Of a stretch of DNA of 64,000 bases, positions 18,547 through 28,621 are shown piece by piece. The notes under the pieces are model-generated. The model saw nothing but the letters and a program-made list of their open reading frames with translations, was not told the origin of the DNA and searched no databases. A program made the position numbers and the translations under genes. The DNA is from Mesorhizobium sp. WSM4306. Its GTDB lineage: Bacteria; Pseudomonadota; Alphaproteobacteria; Rhizobiales; Rhizobiaceae. The DNA is taken from contig NZ_VFTC01000004.1 of NCBI RefSeq assembly GCF_007003975.1, forward strand, positions 62,001 through 126,000. Direction: 5' to 3'. Each line of letters opens with the position of its first letter. Position 1 is the stretch's first letter.

Positions 18547-20653
18547 ATGACTCCGAAAACAAGAACAGCCACCATGAAGCCGTATGAAGGGCCCGCCGGC
18601 GGGTGGGGCTCAGCGAAATCCGTGGCTGGGGTTCTGTTGAGAGAACACGTGCCCCTAAAGGGGAGCCGACTGCTTTCGACTCAGAACAAGCCCGAGGGAT
18701 ATATGTGCGTCAGTTGCGCCTGGGCAAAACCAGCCCAGCCGCATCCACTGGAATTCTGCGAGAACGGCGCCAAGGCGACAGCTTGGGAGACCACGTCGCG
18801 ACGTGCGGATCCCACTTTCTTCAGCAGCCACACGCTGAGCGAACTTGAGCACTGGTCGGATCACGATCTGGAAGAGAAGGGTCGACTGACGCATCCCATG
18901 CGCTGGGACGCTGCCAGCGACAAATATGTGCCCGTGGAGTGGTCCGCCGCGTTCGAAGAGATCGGCAGGGAGTTGCGCGCGCTGGATCCGCACCAGGTCG
19001 ATCTTTACACATCCGGGCGGGCGTCACTCGAGGCCAGCTATATGTATCAGTTGTTCGCACGGATGTATGGCAGCAACAACATGCCCGACAGTTCGAACAT
19101 GTGTCATGAAAGCTCTTCGGTGGCTCTTCCCGAGAGCATCGGCGCGTCCGTCGGCACGGCCATTTTGTCCGACTTCGAAAACACGGACTGCATTTTCTAC
19201 ATTGCCCAGAATGTCGGGACATCGTCGCCACGCCTGCTTCATGATCTGCAGGACGCAGTCAACCGAGGCGTAAAGATTGTTACCTTCAACCTGCTGCGGG
19301 AACGCGGACTGGAGCGCTTCGTCAATCCTCAATCGCCCGTCCAGATGCTGACCGGGAAAGAAACACCGATTTCGTCGGAATATTATCAAGTCAAAAATGG
19401 CGGCGATATCGCAGCGTTGTTCGGCGTGTGCAAGGCGCTCCTCGAAGCCGACGACGCTTTGAAGGCCTCCGGTCAGAAACCTGTGGCCGGACGGGACGCG
19501 ACGCCTAAAGATCCAGACAATGCCGCCATGATTGCGTTTGCGGCCTCAATGGCATCGGCTGACAAGAAGCACGTTCTCGATCACGATTTCATCAAGGAAC
19601 ACACGACCGGCTTCGAGCAATTCGCAGCGGCCGCCCGCGCACATCAATGGGACGAACTTGAGCGTGTGTCGGGGTTGACCCGTTCAGAGATGAAAAAGGC
19701 CGCTGCAACCTATGCCAACTCAAACGCAGTGATGATGGTTTACGGCATGGGCCTGACACAACAGCTCATGGGCGTCGAGAACGTTCACATGGTCTGCAAC
19801 CTGGCCCTACTGCGCGGCAACATCGGCAAGCCTGGGGCGAATATCTGTGCCGTGCGTGGCCATTCGAACGTGCAGGGCCAGCGCACGGTCGGGATCACGG
19901 AGAAGCCCGGCCTGGCGCCACTCGACAAGCTTTCCCAACTCTATGACTTTGAGCCGCCGCGATGGACAGGCCGCTCGACGGTCGAAACGTGCGAAGCGAT
20001 AATGAGCGGTCAATCCCGCGCCTTCGTCAGCCTTGGCGGCAATTTCCTGAGAGCCGTGCCCCCCCTGGGATGCTTGGGTTGGCGACTACGCCGAGATCCG
20101 AAATGCGATTGAGCGGACCTACCCCGAAACCTTCAAAGATTTCAACGAACGGCTTTTCAAGCCGGGTGGATTTGCCAGGCCGCTGCCGGCGCGCGAACGA
20201 AAGTGGGTGACAAAAACGGGAAAGGCGAACTTCATCACGCCGAGCAAGCTTTTTCCCGATTTTTCAACGGCGGGGAGGGCAGACGTCTTGCATCTTGCGA
20301 CCCTGCGATCGAACGACCAGTTCAACACCACAATCTACGGCTACAGTGACCGCTTCCGAGGCGTTGAAGGCACGCGTCGCATTGTGTTCATGAACGGCGA
20401 AGACATCGCCCGTCTGGGCTTTGTCGATGGTGAACTCATCGACATGATGACGGCGATTGATGACAACAGCGTCCGCGAAATCGGCGGGCTTAGGGTCGTG
20501 CGGTACCACATCCCCAAGGGCTGTTGTGCGGCGTACTACCCTGAGACAAATCCGCTGTTTCCCCTGGCGCATCACGACCCAAGGTCGAAGACCCCTTCGT
20601 ATAAACTTTTGCCAGTGCGTCTGCGCCGATCAATCCTGACTCAGGATGGTTGA
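18547..20653 (+). pseudogene. YdeP-like molybdopterin oxidoreductase, internal deletion and frameshift
   Basis: It resembles the YdeP/formate-dehydrogenase-alpha-like branch of molybdopterin oxidoreductases. The N-terminal part is intact (KPYEGPAGGWGSAKSVAGVL, then a cysteine region CVSCAWAKPAQPHPLEFCE) and runs to VSLGGNFLRAVP. Family members then have roughly 80 more residues before WDAWVGDYAEIRNAIERTYP, but here the two are joined at a run of seven C (20059-20065) with a frame change. The remaining C-terminal domain is intact (YFHIP-like RYHIPKGCCAAYYPETNPLF, the cofactor-binding dinucleotide domain). The gene is therefore probably inactive. ATG 18547 has a good ribosome site. Confidence 0.8.
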
Positions 20654-20667
20654 ATTGTTGTAAGCGA

Positions 20668-21267
20668 ATGATGAAGAGGGAGATCAGCTACTCGAACGGC
20701 GCCTTTGTGGCTGCGGCGATAGCGCTTGGCTTTGCTAGCGCCGCCCTTGGATGGCTTCGCGAGCCTCGAGAGCTCCGCTTGGATCCGCCTGTAGCGTCTG
20801 ATCTTGATGGACTTCGGCTGATGCCAAATGGCATCAGCGGAACGCCGCCCGAGAGTTATTTTGCATTGGGTAAGCCCTACGAAACGGACGCCTATAATCT
20901 AAGCCAGGGCAAGCGTCTTTATGCCTGGTTCGGCTGTCCAGCGTGCCATGGTGATGGTCACGGCGGAGCGGGCCCGTCATTCCTGGACGGCTGGTGGCTC
21001 TACGGGCCCGAGATCGTTTCCATCGTTGCTTCCGTCCGCGACGGGCGCCCACACGGCATGCCAGCGTTTCGCGACCGGATGACAACCGAACAGATATGGC
21101 AGCTCGCGGGCTATGTTCAGACGATCGGCGCCTACAAGCCGAAAGTAGCGGCGCCTAGTCGAAACGATGACAAACAGACCCGGCCCGCCGAAAATCGCGG
21201 ACCCGCAAAAATCCTCTTCGACCAGGGTCCGGCGGGGGTTCACCCTGACCAGGGGCCGTCGCCTTGA
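20668..21267 (+). CDS. membrane-anchored c-type cytochrome
   Basis: A 199-residue monoheme cytochrome c. An N-terminal signal-anchor (AFVAAAIALGFASAALGW) is followed by a linker and one CPACH heme site, with distal methionine candidates in RPHGMPAFRDRM. The C-terminal tail is proline-rich and polar. It may feed electrons to the oxidase encoded next (four-base overlap with coxB). The tandem ATG at 20668/20671 was chosen over an upstream TTG. It follows the broken YdeP-like gene by 14 bases, so it lies in the same transcript. Confidence 0.85.
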   Translation: MMKREISYSNGAFVAAAIALGFASAALGWLREPRELRLDPPVASDLDGLRLMPNGISGTPPESYFALGKPYETDAYNLSQGKRLYAWFGCPACHGDGHGGAGPSFLDGWWLYGPEIVSIVASVRDGRPHGMPAFRDRMTTEQIWQLAGYVQTIGAYKPKVAAPSRNDDKQTRPAENRGPAKILFDQGPAGVHPDQGPSP

Positions 21268-22253
21268 GAGCCGCGCGCGTGGTCGCCTTGTGGCCTGCCG
21301 CGTTCGCGTGCGGCTGCAGCGGAAACCAGTCCGCGCTCGCCCCCTACGGCGCTCCCGCCATTCATGTCGAACACCTGATCGTCGGCATCGTCGCCCTGTG
21401 CACACTGATCTGGGTTGCGGTGATGCTCGTGCTTGGTCTCGCACTGTGGCGCAAACGGCAGCAGGGCGAAACGGAAATCCAGCAACGCCGGCTGGCTGTG
21501 GTCGTGACCGCGTCAGTGGCTGCGACGGCCGTTCTGATTGCCGGCATGACGGTTGCCAGCTTCTACACCACCCGAAGCATTGGCCTCCCGCAAAGGGCCT
21601 CCATAGCGATCACCGTAAGAGCTCAGCAGTGGTGGTGGCAGGTTTTCTATGCCAGCTCCGCCGCCACGCCCGGATTTCAGACCGCCAATGAAATTCACAT
21701 CCCGGTCGGTCAGGATGTTCATGTTCGCCTTGAAAGCGCTGATGTCATCCACTCTTTTTGGGTGCCAAGTCTGGCCGGCAAGCAAGATCTCGTACCGGGT
21801 CGTTCCAACAGCCTGCTGCTGCGGGCCGAAAAGCCGGGTGTGTATCGCGGGCAGTGCGCTGAGTTCTGCGGACTGCAGCACGGTCATATGGCCGTGATGG
21901 TCATCGCGGAGGCGCCAGCCGATTACGCGCGCTGGACCGCTGCGCAAAGTGCTGATGCAATCCCTTTGGTCGCTCCTGACGCTGCCGCCGGACGGATTGC
22001 TTTCCTGGCAAAGCCATGCGCCGCCTGCCATACCATCCGGGGTACGACCGCTACTGGCAACACCGGGCCTGACCTTACCCACGTCGGGAGTCGTCAAACG
22101 ATCGCGGCCGGCCTCGTGGAGACCACGCGCGGTTCACTCGCCGCCTGGATCGCCGATCCCCAGACGCTGAAGCCCGGAAACAACATGCCGATGGTGCCGC
22201 TAACCAGTGTCGAGCTACAGAACATCTCCGCCTATATGGAGAGCCTGAAATGA
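21264..22253 (+). CDS. coxB: cytochrome c oxidase subunit II with fused cytochrome c
   Basis: A 329-residue caa3-type subunit II. It has a signal/lipobox-like N-terminus (FACGCS), two membrane helices (about residues 33-60 and 72-95), and a cupredoxin domain with the CuA ligands (HSFWVPSL and CAEFCGLQHGHM) and the aromatic patch RAQQWWWQV. A C-terminal cytochrome c domain has CAACH and a distal methionine in PGNNMPM. The fused cytochrome marks the caa3 or CoxM type. It accepts electrons from cytochrome c in the periplasm and passes them to subunit I. It overlaps coxA by four bases. Confidence 0.92.
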   Translation: MRAARVVALWPAAFACGCSGNQSALAPYGAPAIHVEHLIVGIVALCTLIWVAVMLVLGLALWRKRQQGETEIQQRRLAVVVTASVAATAVLIAGMTVASFYTTRSIGLPQRASIAITVRAQQWWWQVFYASSAATPGFQTANEIHIPVGQDVHVRLESADVIHSFWVPSLAGKQDLVPGRSNSLLLRAEKPGVYRGQCAEFCGLQHGHMAVMVIAEAPADYARWTAAQSADAIPLVAPDAAAGRIAFLAKPCAACHTIRGTTATGNTGPDLTHVGSRQTIAAGLVETTRGSLAAWIADPQTLKPGNNMPMVPLTSVELQNISAYMESLK

Positions 22254-24159
22254 CCCGCTCTGCGGAGGATGGCCTCAGGGACACGGCATTGAGCGACAGG
22301 GAGCTGAAGCGCGCCCTCGCCTCGACCTGGTCAGCGCAGCCGGGCCTGTGGGAGGCATTGTCGACGGTGGATCACAAGGTGATCGGCCGACGCTATATCG
22401 CGACAGCGTTTGTCTTCCTTGCCCTTGGAGGGGTGTTGTCGCTGCTGATGCGGCTGCAGCTGGCGCAGCCTGAAGCCAGATTCATCGGACCCGATCGCTA
22501 CAACCAGATTTTCACCATGCACGGCTCGAACATGATGTTCCTGTTCGCGGTTCCCGTCATGCAGGCAATGGCCGTGTACCTGGTGCCTTTGATGGTGGGG
22601 ACACGCAACATCGCCTTCCCACGCCTCAACGCATTTTCCTACTGGATCTATGTCGCCGGCGGCTTGCTTTTGTGGATTGCCTTCATCGTCGACACCGGCC
22701 CGGACGTCGGATGGTTTGCTTACGTACCTTTGTCGGGGCCGCAATATGGCGCGGGGAAACGTGCCGATATCTGGGCACAGATGATCACCTTCACCGAACT
22801 TTCTGCGCTCGCCGTCGCCGTCGAGATCGTTGTGACCGTGTTCAAGCAGCGCGCGCCAGGGATGTCGCTAGACAGGATTCCATTGTTCGTCTGGTCGATG
22901 CTCGTGACCTCGTTTCTTGTCATCCTGGCCATGCCGGCGATCATGATCGCAAGCACGAGCCTTATCCTCGATCGCCTTGTCGGCACCCACTTCTTCAACC
23001 CTGCCGAAGGTGGCGATGTGTTGTTGTGGCAGCATCTGTTCTGGTTCTTCGGCCATCCCGAGGTCTACATAATCTTTCTCCCGGCGGTTGGCATGGTGTC
23101 GACAATTGTGGCGACTTTTACAGGTCGGCCAGTGTTTGGGTATTTGGCCATGGTGATGGCTTTGGTGGCGACGGGGGTTCTCGCTTTCGGCCTTTGGGTC
23201 CACCATATGTTCGTCGCTGGTCTGCCACGGCTTGGAGAGAGCTTTTTTACCGCCTCCAGCATGGCGATCGCGGTCCCGGCCGGATTACAGATTTTCTGCT
23301 GGCTTGCCACTATCTGGGCGGGAAAGCCGATCTTCAAGACACCGTTCCTGTTTGTCATGGCTTCATGGTGATCTTTGTGATTGGCGGCCTTACAGGCGTC
23401 ATGGTGGCATCGGTTCCGTTCGACACCCAGGTCCACGACACCTATTTCGTTGTCGCCCATTTTCATTACGTCCTGGTCGGCGGCGCGGTTTTTCCGCTGC
23501 TCGGCGCGATCTATTACTGGTTCCCGAAGCTGACGGGCAAAATGATGAGCGAGACCCTGGGCCGCTGGGTCTTCGGCCTGATCTTTGGCGGCTTCAACCT
23601 GACGTTTTTTCCCATGCACATCCTGGGTCTGCAGGGCATGCCGCGTCGCATCTACACCTATCAGCCTGAGATGCCTTGGGCCGGCCTCAACATGTTCGTT
23701 AGCCTCAGCGCAATTGCCGTGGCCGCTGGCTTCCTTCTATTTTTCATCGACGCCATTCGGAGCGCCTGGTCAGGTCCCGTTGCGACAGCCAATCCGTGGG
23801 GAGCCTCGACGCTTGAATGGGCGGCATCTTCGCCGCCACAACCCTACAATTTTGCCAGGCCACCCGTGGTCGGCAGCCGCGAGCCGTTGTGGACGGAAGC
23901 GACCGCCCTCCCAGTCGTCGCCGGCCTGCGAGTCGACCGTCGCGAGCTTTTGATCACCAGCGTCGTTGAGGGCATTCCAGAAGCGCTGGAATCATCGGTC
24001 GGCAATTCGATCTGGCCGCTTTGGGCAGCGCTTGCGACCACCTTGACGCTAGTCTGGTCGATATTCAGCCCATGGGCGGTTGTCTGGGGTTCCATCCCGG
24101 TCTCGGTCTCGCTGATAGGCTGGTTCTGGCCCAAAGGCGTGCCGGAGGACGAGTCATGA
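22250..24159 (+). pseudogene. coxA: cytochrome c oxidase subunit I split by one frameshift
   Basis: About 636 residues in two frames. The first frame (22250-23371) carries the heme-a histidine (MHGSNMMFLF), the CuB-tyrosine motif HLFWFFGHPEVYI and the histidine pair LWVHHMFVAGLP. After TPFLFV a base is missing near 23357. The second frame resumes with GFMVIFVIGGLTGVMVASVP and carries the last heme ligands (DTYFVVAHFHYVLVGG), then a long C-terminal extension with two further membrane helices ending WFWPKGVPEDES. All catalytic residues are retained, so either the enzyme is recently lost or the gap is a sequence error. It overlaps coxC (ATGA). Confidence 0.85.
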
Positions 24160-24758
24160 AAGAAGATATTGTGCTCGATCTGACCGAACTCCCAGCACAT
24201 GGCCTTGGCACCGCAAGCCCGTCATGGTGGGGCACGCTGGCTTTCATGCTCATCGAAGGGACGGGCTTTGCCCTCTCGATCGTGATCTATCTCTACCTGA
24301 TGAGCCTGGCACCGCGATGGCCATTGGGCGCCCCGCCACCGGATCTGCTTGCCGGCACGACGCTGACAGTCCTTCTGCTGGCAAGCCTTGTTCCCAACAT
24401 CCTCGTCGCACGCTGGGCGCGCGAGCAGGATCTGCGAAAGGTTCGCGTAGGGTTGATCGTCATGGCAGTGCTTGGAATAGTGCCTTTGATCCTGCGCGCC
24501 TTCGAGTTTCCGGCGATGCATATCAAGTGGGATCAGAACGCATACGGATCGATTGTATGGGTCATGCTTGGCCTCCACACCACCCACATTCTGACTGATG
24601 TCATCGAGACGCTGGTTCTCACCTGCCTGATGTTTTCCCGGCATGGCGACACGCCGCGCCGGTTCGGAGATGTCAGCGACAGTGCAATGTACTGGAACTT
24701 CGTGGTTGCGACGTGGTTGCCAATGTACGCTTGCCTTTATTGGATACCTCGGCTGTGA
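24156..24758 (+). CDS. coxC: cytochrome c oxidase subunit III
   Basis: A 200-residue subunit III with five hydrophobic segments. Family sequence includes WWGTLAFMLIEGTGFALSIV and GLHTTHILTDVIETLVLTCL, where the H-T-x-H-x-x-x-D pattern is characteristic, and the end FVVATWLPMYACLYWIPRL. The subunit is shorter than the mitochondrial type, as is usual for caa3 clusters. It overlaps coxA upstream and the small membrane gene downstream (GTGA). Confidence 0.88.
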   Translation: MKEDIVLDLTELPAHGLGTASPSWWGTLAFMLIEGTGFALSIVIYLYLMSLAPRWPLGAPPPDLLAGTTLTVLLLASLVPNILVARWAREQDLRKVRVGLIVMAVLGIVPLILRAFEFPAMHIKWDQNAYGSIVWVMLGLHTTHILTDVIETLVLTCLMFSRHGDTPRRFGDVSDSAMYWNFVVATWLPMYACLYWIPRL

Positions 24759-25063
24759 ACAAAATTAGGCTGCAATGGACCGGACTTGGCGTCCCGCCGC
24801 TGGCTTGGGCACTCAGCACCCAGCTTGGCCAAATCATGCCCTACATCGACTGCCGACAGAATAGTGCATGGAGCGCCGCCCTCTGCGGCATCCTCCTGGT
24901 TATCTCCATCGCCGGTCTTGCTGCAGCACGCGCCGCATCGCCGGAAATGGCCAAGACCAGGCGCTTTCTCGTTGATGCGGGATTTCTGGTCGCGCTGGCA
25001 TTTGTCTTTGCCCTGTTGTTGCAGGAGGCAGCCTCGATGCTGCTGGACGCATGCCAACGCTGA
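24755..25063 (+). CDS. small membrane protein of the oxidase cluster
   Basis: A 102-residue protein with three predicted membrane segments (WALSTQLGQIMPYI, ALCGILLVISIAGLAAARAA and AGFLVALAFVFALLLQEAAS). The GTG start overlaps the coxC stop, and its own end overlaps the ctaG start by 13 bases, so it is tightly coupled. Its position matches the small subunit-III-like or subunit-IV-like genes (such as coxP of the coxMNOP clusters of Bradyrhizobium). The family cannot be fixed by eye. Confidence 0.75.
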   Translation: MNKIRLQWTGLGVPPLAWALSTQLGQIMPYIDCRQNSAWSAALCGILLVISIAGLAAARAASPEMAKTRRFLVDAGFLVALAFVFALLLQEAASMLLDACQR

Positions 25064-25929
25064 TCTGCGCCCTGATCTGGGGCATGATGGCCTGCCCGGC
25101 CATGGCGCATGGCGACGATGCGCATGGCTTGCAGCCTGCCTGGACCTTCGATCCGTGGATTGTAGCGCCACTTGGGACGCTGGCCTTGCTATATTGCGTG
25201 GGAGCGGCAAGGCTGGCTCGACGCATAAGCCGGCCCGGCGGCATGCATAGCCGGAACTGCCTTTACAGCGCTGGAATCCTGACCCTGGCGGGTGCGCTGC
25301 TATCCCCACTTCACTGGCTTGGCGAACACCTCTTTACCTTTCACATGATTGAGCACGAAATCGTCATGGCTGTGTCGGCCCCTCTGATCGTGCTGGCGCG
25401 TCCGACTGGCATCCTGCTGTGGGGATTGCCCGGCAGGGTCCGCCTGGGGGCGGGAATGGTGATGCGGGCGCCTCTGATGCGTGGGCTGTGGGACAGGTGC
25501 GCGGGCGCGACCAGCGCAACCATCTTGCATGGCGCTGCGATCTGGGCCTGGCATGTGCCGATCGTGTTCGACGCCGCCCTGACAAACCCCGCAATGCATC
25601 GCTTGCAGCACCTCAGTTTCTTCGCTACGGCGATTTTGTTCTGGTGGGCGCTTGTTTGGCGAAGTGATTACGGCTCAGCTGCCTGGCATCTGTTTTTCAC
25701 CATGATCCACACAAGCGTTCTGGGCGCATTGATGGCCCTCGCTCCCCGCGTCTTGTACGTCGCGCAGACGCAAGCCGCGATGGCCTGGGGCTTGACGCCG
25801 CTTGAAGACCAAGAACTGGCAGGCATGATCATGTGGGTCCCCGCCGGAACCATCTATGCAGCCGCGGCACTGACGATGCTGGCGCTTTGGATCAGAGGCC
25901 CGAGCGCGAGAAAAGCGCAGAATGTCTAG
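25051..25929 (+). CDS. ctaG: caa3-type oxidase assembly protein CtaG
   Basis: A 292-residue protein of the caa3-CtaG family (PF09678), an inner-membrane copper/assembly factor unlike mitochondrial Cox11. A cleavable signal (MPTLICALIWGMMACPAMAH) is followed by seven membrane helices. Family sequence includes FHMIEHEIVMAVSAPLIVLA, LHGAAIWAWHVPIVFDAAL and MHRLQHLSFFATAILFWWAL, with conserved histidines that may bind copper, and HTSVLGALMALAPRVLY. It helps insert CuB or CuA in this oxidase. It overlaps the following cytochrome gene by eight bases. Confidence 0.9.
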   Translation: MPTLICALIWGMMACPAMAHGDDAHGLQPAWTFDPWIVAPLGTLALLYCVGAARLARRISRPGGMHSRNCLYSAGILTLAGALLSPLHWLGEHLFTFHMIEHEIVMAVSAPLIVLARPTGILLWGLPGRVRLGAGMVMRAPLMRGLWDRCAGATSATILHGAAIWAWHVPIVFDAALTNPAMHRLQHLSFFATAILFWWALVWRSDYGSAAWHLFFTMIHTSVLGALMALAPRVLYVAQTQAAMAWGLTPLEDQELAGMIMWVPAGTIYAAAALTMLALWIRGPSARKAQNV

Positions 25930-26338
25930 CCCGCTCGCATCAGCCCCCGGCCAGGCCGCCTTGGTGACGATGCTTATTGTCGTGGCCTCGGCCGCCTTCA
26001 TCTCGGCCAGCGTCGTGCGTGACAAGCATGCCAGGGCCGCCATTGCCAGGGCGATGACCGGGGGCGATACTGATAGAGCGCCGGCGATCTTTCGCCGCTA
26101 TGGCTGCGCCGGATGCCACACGATCTCGGGGATTCCTGGGGCGGACGGCCAGGCTGGTGCGCCACTGACGGAACTGTCGAAGCGCGTCTATATCGCGGGT
26201 GTCCTGGAAAACCGTCCCGACAATCTGGTCGCTTGGATCGTTTCGCCGCAGCGTTTCTCCCCGCAAACGGCGATGCCGCCATCGGGGATTTCTGAACGGG
26301 AAGCGAGAGATCTTGCAGCTTATCTTTATGCCCAATGA
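25922..26338 (+). CDS. monoheme c-type cytochrome, end of the oxidase operon
   Basis: A 138-residue membrane-anchored cytochrome c with an N-terminal anchor (LVTMLIVVASAAFISASVV), one CAGCH heme site and a distal methionine in FSPQTAMPPSGIS. It probably serves as an electron donor to the caa3-like oxidase. It ends two bases before the stop of the convergent gene, so the operon finishes here without room for a separate terminator. Confidence 0.88.
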   Translation: MSSPLASAPGQAALVTMLIVVASAAFISASVVRDKHARAAIARAMTGGDTDRAPAIFRRYGCAGCHTISGIPGADGQAGAPLTELSKRVYIAGVLENRPDNLVAWIVSPQRFSPQTAMPPSGISEREARDLAAYLYAQ

Positions 26339-26340
26339 GC

Positions 26341-27261
26341 CTATGGGTGTGGCGTCGCGACCGGCGGAAGCGCTTTGATATAGTGCGCGATCGCCTCGCG
26401 GTCCCCTTCAGGCAGCATGGCGGTATTTGTCACCACGTCGGCCATGGAAGATCCCACCCGACCGTGGTTGGGCGTCTCTCCGGTTCTAAGCATCGTGGCA
26501 ATGTCGGTCTCGGTCCACGCGCCCAATCGTTCCTGCGTAATGTTGGGCACGAACCCGGTACCTTGCGGGTCGATACCGCCGGCAAACAGCGTATCGGCCC
26601 GGATTGCTCCAAACGCATTTCGGCTGGAGTGGCATTCCGCGCAATGAGAAACGGTTTCGACGAGGTATGCGCCGCGATCGAGCATCGTTTTGCCGTCAGC
26701 ATTCGCAGTCGACCGGCCCTGGCGAAAAAATAGCAGCTTCCAGAATCCGACGGACCGCCGAATGCTGAACAGGATTGCGGGTTCGTGCGGCGGCGCACGT
26801 CCAGACACTTTTGGCAGAGTCATGAGATAGGCGTAGATATCGTTGATGTCGGCAACTGTCATGCCGGTGAAGCTGGTGTAGGGGAAGGACGGGTAATAGT
26901 GTTCGCGCTTGGGAGAGACCCCCCCGATAAGCGCATTTGCTAGATCGGCAGCGCTCCATCTGCCTATTCCGTCGACAGGATCCGGAGAGATGTTGGGCGG
27001 CCGAAAAGTGCCGAACGGCGACGCGAGCGCCATGCCACCGCCAAGTTGTAATCGATCGGACTGACCGGGGGTGGCGTGGCAGGAGGCGCATTGTCCCGCC
27101 GCGAAAACCAGCTTGCCGCGGCCCACATCCCCCCTCACTTCAAATCGCGGATCGTCTGGCGAGAACGGCAGATGAGCCGAGGTCATCAAGAAAGCTGCTG
27201 TCGCAGCCGACGCTGCGGCCAGCATGATGGCGACAGCAATTTTGCGTGCAATGCGCCTCAT
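26341..27261 (-). CDS. diheme c-type cytochrome
   Basis: A 306-residue periplasmic cytochrome with a signal anchor (residues 8-28) and two cytochrome c domains. The first has heme site CASCH with SPFGTFRPPNISPDP after it. The second has CAECH with GTGFVPNITQERLGAWTE. This is the plan of the cytochrome subunits of membrane-bound alcohol or gluconate dehydrogenases. It lies 30 bases after the SDR gene in the same direction, so the two probably form an operon, which suggests oxidation of an alcohol-like substrate feeding the respiratory chain. Confidence 0.88.
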   Translation of the reverse strand: MRRIARKIAVAIMLAAASAATAAFLMTSAHLPFSPDDPRFEVRGDVGRGKLVFAAGQCASCHATPGQSDRLQLGGGMALASPFGTFRPPNISPDPVDGIGRWSAADLANALIGGVSPKREHYYPSFPYTSFTGMTVADINDIYAYLMTLPKVSGRAPPHEPAILFSIRRSVGFWKLLFFRQGRSTANADGKTMLDRGAYLVETVSHCAECHSSRNAFGAIRADTLFAGGIDPQGTGFVPNITQERLGAWTETDIATMLRTGETPNHGRVGSSMADVVTNTAMLPEGDREAIAHYIKALPPVATPHP

Positions 27262-27291
27262 GACATCCTTATGCTCGATGTTTGTATAGGC

Positions 27292-28200
27292 TCAAGCGAC
27301 TCCCTTGCCGCCAGTGACGCCATAAACTTCGCCATTGATGAAACTGGCTTCCCCCGACGCCAGCAGCACATACACCGGCGCCAGCTCGGCTGGCTGTCCA
27401 GGACGGCCGAAATCGCTGTCTTCGCCGAAATGCTTGACCTTTTCATCTGGCTGACCGCCGCTCGGCTGTAGAGGGGTCCAGACGGGCCCGGGAGCCACGA
27501 CATTGGCCCGAATGCCCCGCTTGATCAATTGCTTGGCAAGCGCCTTGGTGTACGCGACAATGCCGGCTTTCGTCGTGGCATAGTCGAGCAGGAGAGCCGA
27601 AGGATCATAGGCCTGGATTGATGCCGTAGTGATGATGGAGGCGCCGGCCGGCAAATGCGGCGCGGCTGCTTGAGCGATCCAGTGAAGGGCGTACAGGTTC
27701 GTCTTCATGGTTTTGTCGAAGTCGTCTGTCGTCAGCTCTTCAATGCTCTCGCGATATTGCTGCCTCCCGGCATTGATCACAAGGATATCCAGCCCACCCA
27801 GGGCTGAGACGGCCTTCTCGACCAAATCCCCGCACCAAGCCTCCTCCTTGACGTCGCCAGGCAGCGCTAGGGCCGTCCTGCCAGCGGCTTTGATGAGTGC
27901 GATGACTTGCTTGGCATCATCTTCCTCTTCCGCAAGGTATGAGATAGCCACGTCCGCCCCTTCGCGGGCAAAGGCGATGGCCACGGCCCTCCCTATCCCG
28001 GAATCGCCCCCCGTCACCAGTGCCTTGCGCCCAGCAAGCTTGCCAGAGCCCCCATAGCTTTGCTCGCCGTGGTCCGGTATCGGGTCCATCTTTCCGGCAA
28101 GGCCAGGCGTGATCTGCGGCTGCTTTGGAAAAGGTGGCGCCGGATACTCCTTGCGGGGATCCCGAAGTAAATCACGATCATTCACGGTGAAAGCCTCCAT
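27292..28200 (-). CDS. short-chain dehydrogenase/reductase (YghA-like)
   Basis: A 302-residue SDR with a 45-residue N-terminal extension (YPAPPFPKQPQITPGLAGKM), as in YghA-type stress-related SDRs. The cofactor loop is VTGGDSGIGRAV, the NAG-type motif reads INAGRQQY, and the catalytic Ser-Tyr-Lys lie in TTASIQAYDPSALLLDYATT with YATTKAG. NADP is likely. The start at ATG 28200 agrees with homologue length. The stress promoter is 20 bases upstream. It is followed by the diheme cytochrome. Confidence 0.9.
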   Translation of the reverse strand: MEAFTVNDRDLLRDPRKEYPAPPFPKQPQITPGLAGKMDPIPDHGEQSYGGSGKLAGRKALVTGGDSGIGRAVAIAFAREGADVAISYLAEEEDDAKQVIALIKAAGRTALALPGDVKEEAWCGDLVEKAVSALGGLDILVINAGRQQYRESIEELTTDDFDKTMKTNLYALHWIAQAAAPHLPAGASIITTASIQAYDPSALLLDYATTKAGIVAYTKALAKQLIKRGIRANVVAPGPVWTPLQPSGGQPDEKVKHFGEDSDFGRPGQPAELAPVYVLLASGEASFINGEVYGVTGGKGVA

Positions 28201-28220
28201 ATCACGGTCACCGTTGCCGC

Positions 28221-28245
28221 AACGCGGTGAGCAACCCTTTGTTCC
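28221..28245 (-). promoter_or_regulatory. EcfG/RpoE2-type promoter for the SDR-cytochrome operon
   Basis: GGAAC, 18 bases, TT on the minus strand, 20 bases before the start codon. Confidence 0.6.
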
Positions 28246-28382
28246 CCTGGATGCCCGTGTAGGAAAACAGTGGCCGCGCAGCCAAAATCTGTCTCCAGTA
28301 CAGCAGCTTTCGTCGGTGCCAGAACGCGCACAAAGCCGCAACAGTTGCCCACCCGCAGCCGTCGTCGCGTCGGCTTCACCTC

Positions 28383-28618
28383 ATGGCCAAGTCGATGGAT
28401 GATCTGTTGGACAAGGCTGCGAAGCCCGTTCTGCAAATCGATCCCGGCATGAGCGCATCGCCGCGCTGGCAAAGCTCGAGGAGGACGAACCGGGCTTCAA
28501 GGAAGACGTGGCACATCTTCTGTATGACGAGGCCCGCGTTCTTGATGGGGAGAAACCGGCGGATGCCAAAGCATTCTGGGGACGACTTTTTCGACTCGTT
28601 GCCCGGAGGGACGCGTAG
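28383..28618 (+). pseudogene. small hypothetical gene with one frameshift
   Basis: ATG 28383 reads MAKSMDDLLDKAAKPVLQID, then the coding signal moves one frame near 28450 and continues ERIAALAKLEEDEPGFKEDV, AHLLYDEARVLDGEKPADAK and AFWGRLFRLVARRDA to a stop. The joined product would be about 78 residues, helical and acidic. Family not recognised. Confidence 0.4.
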
Positions 28619-28621
28619 AAG

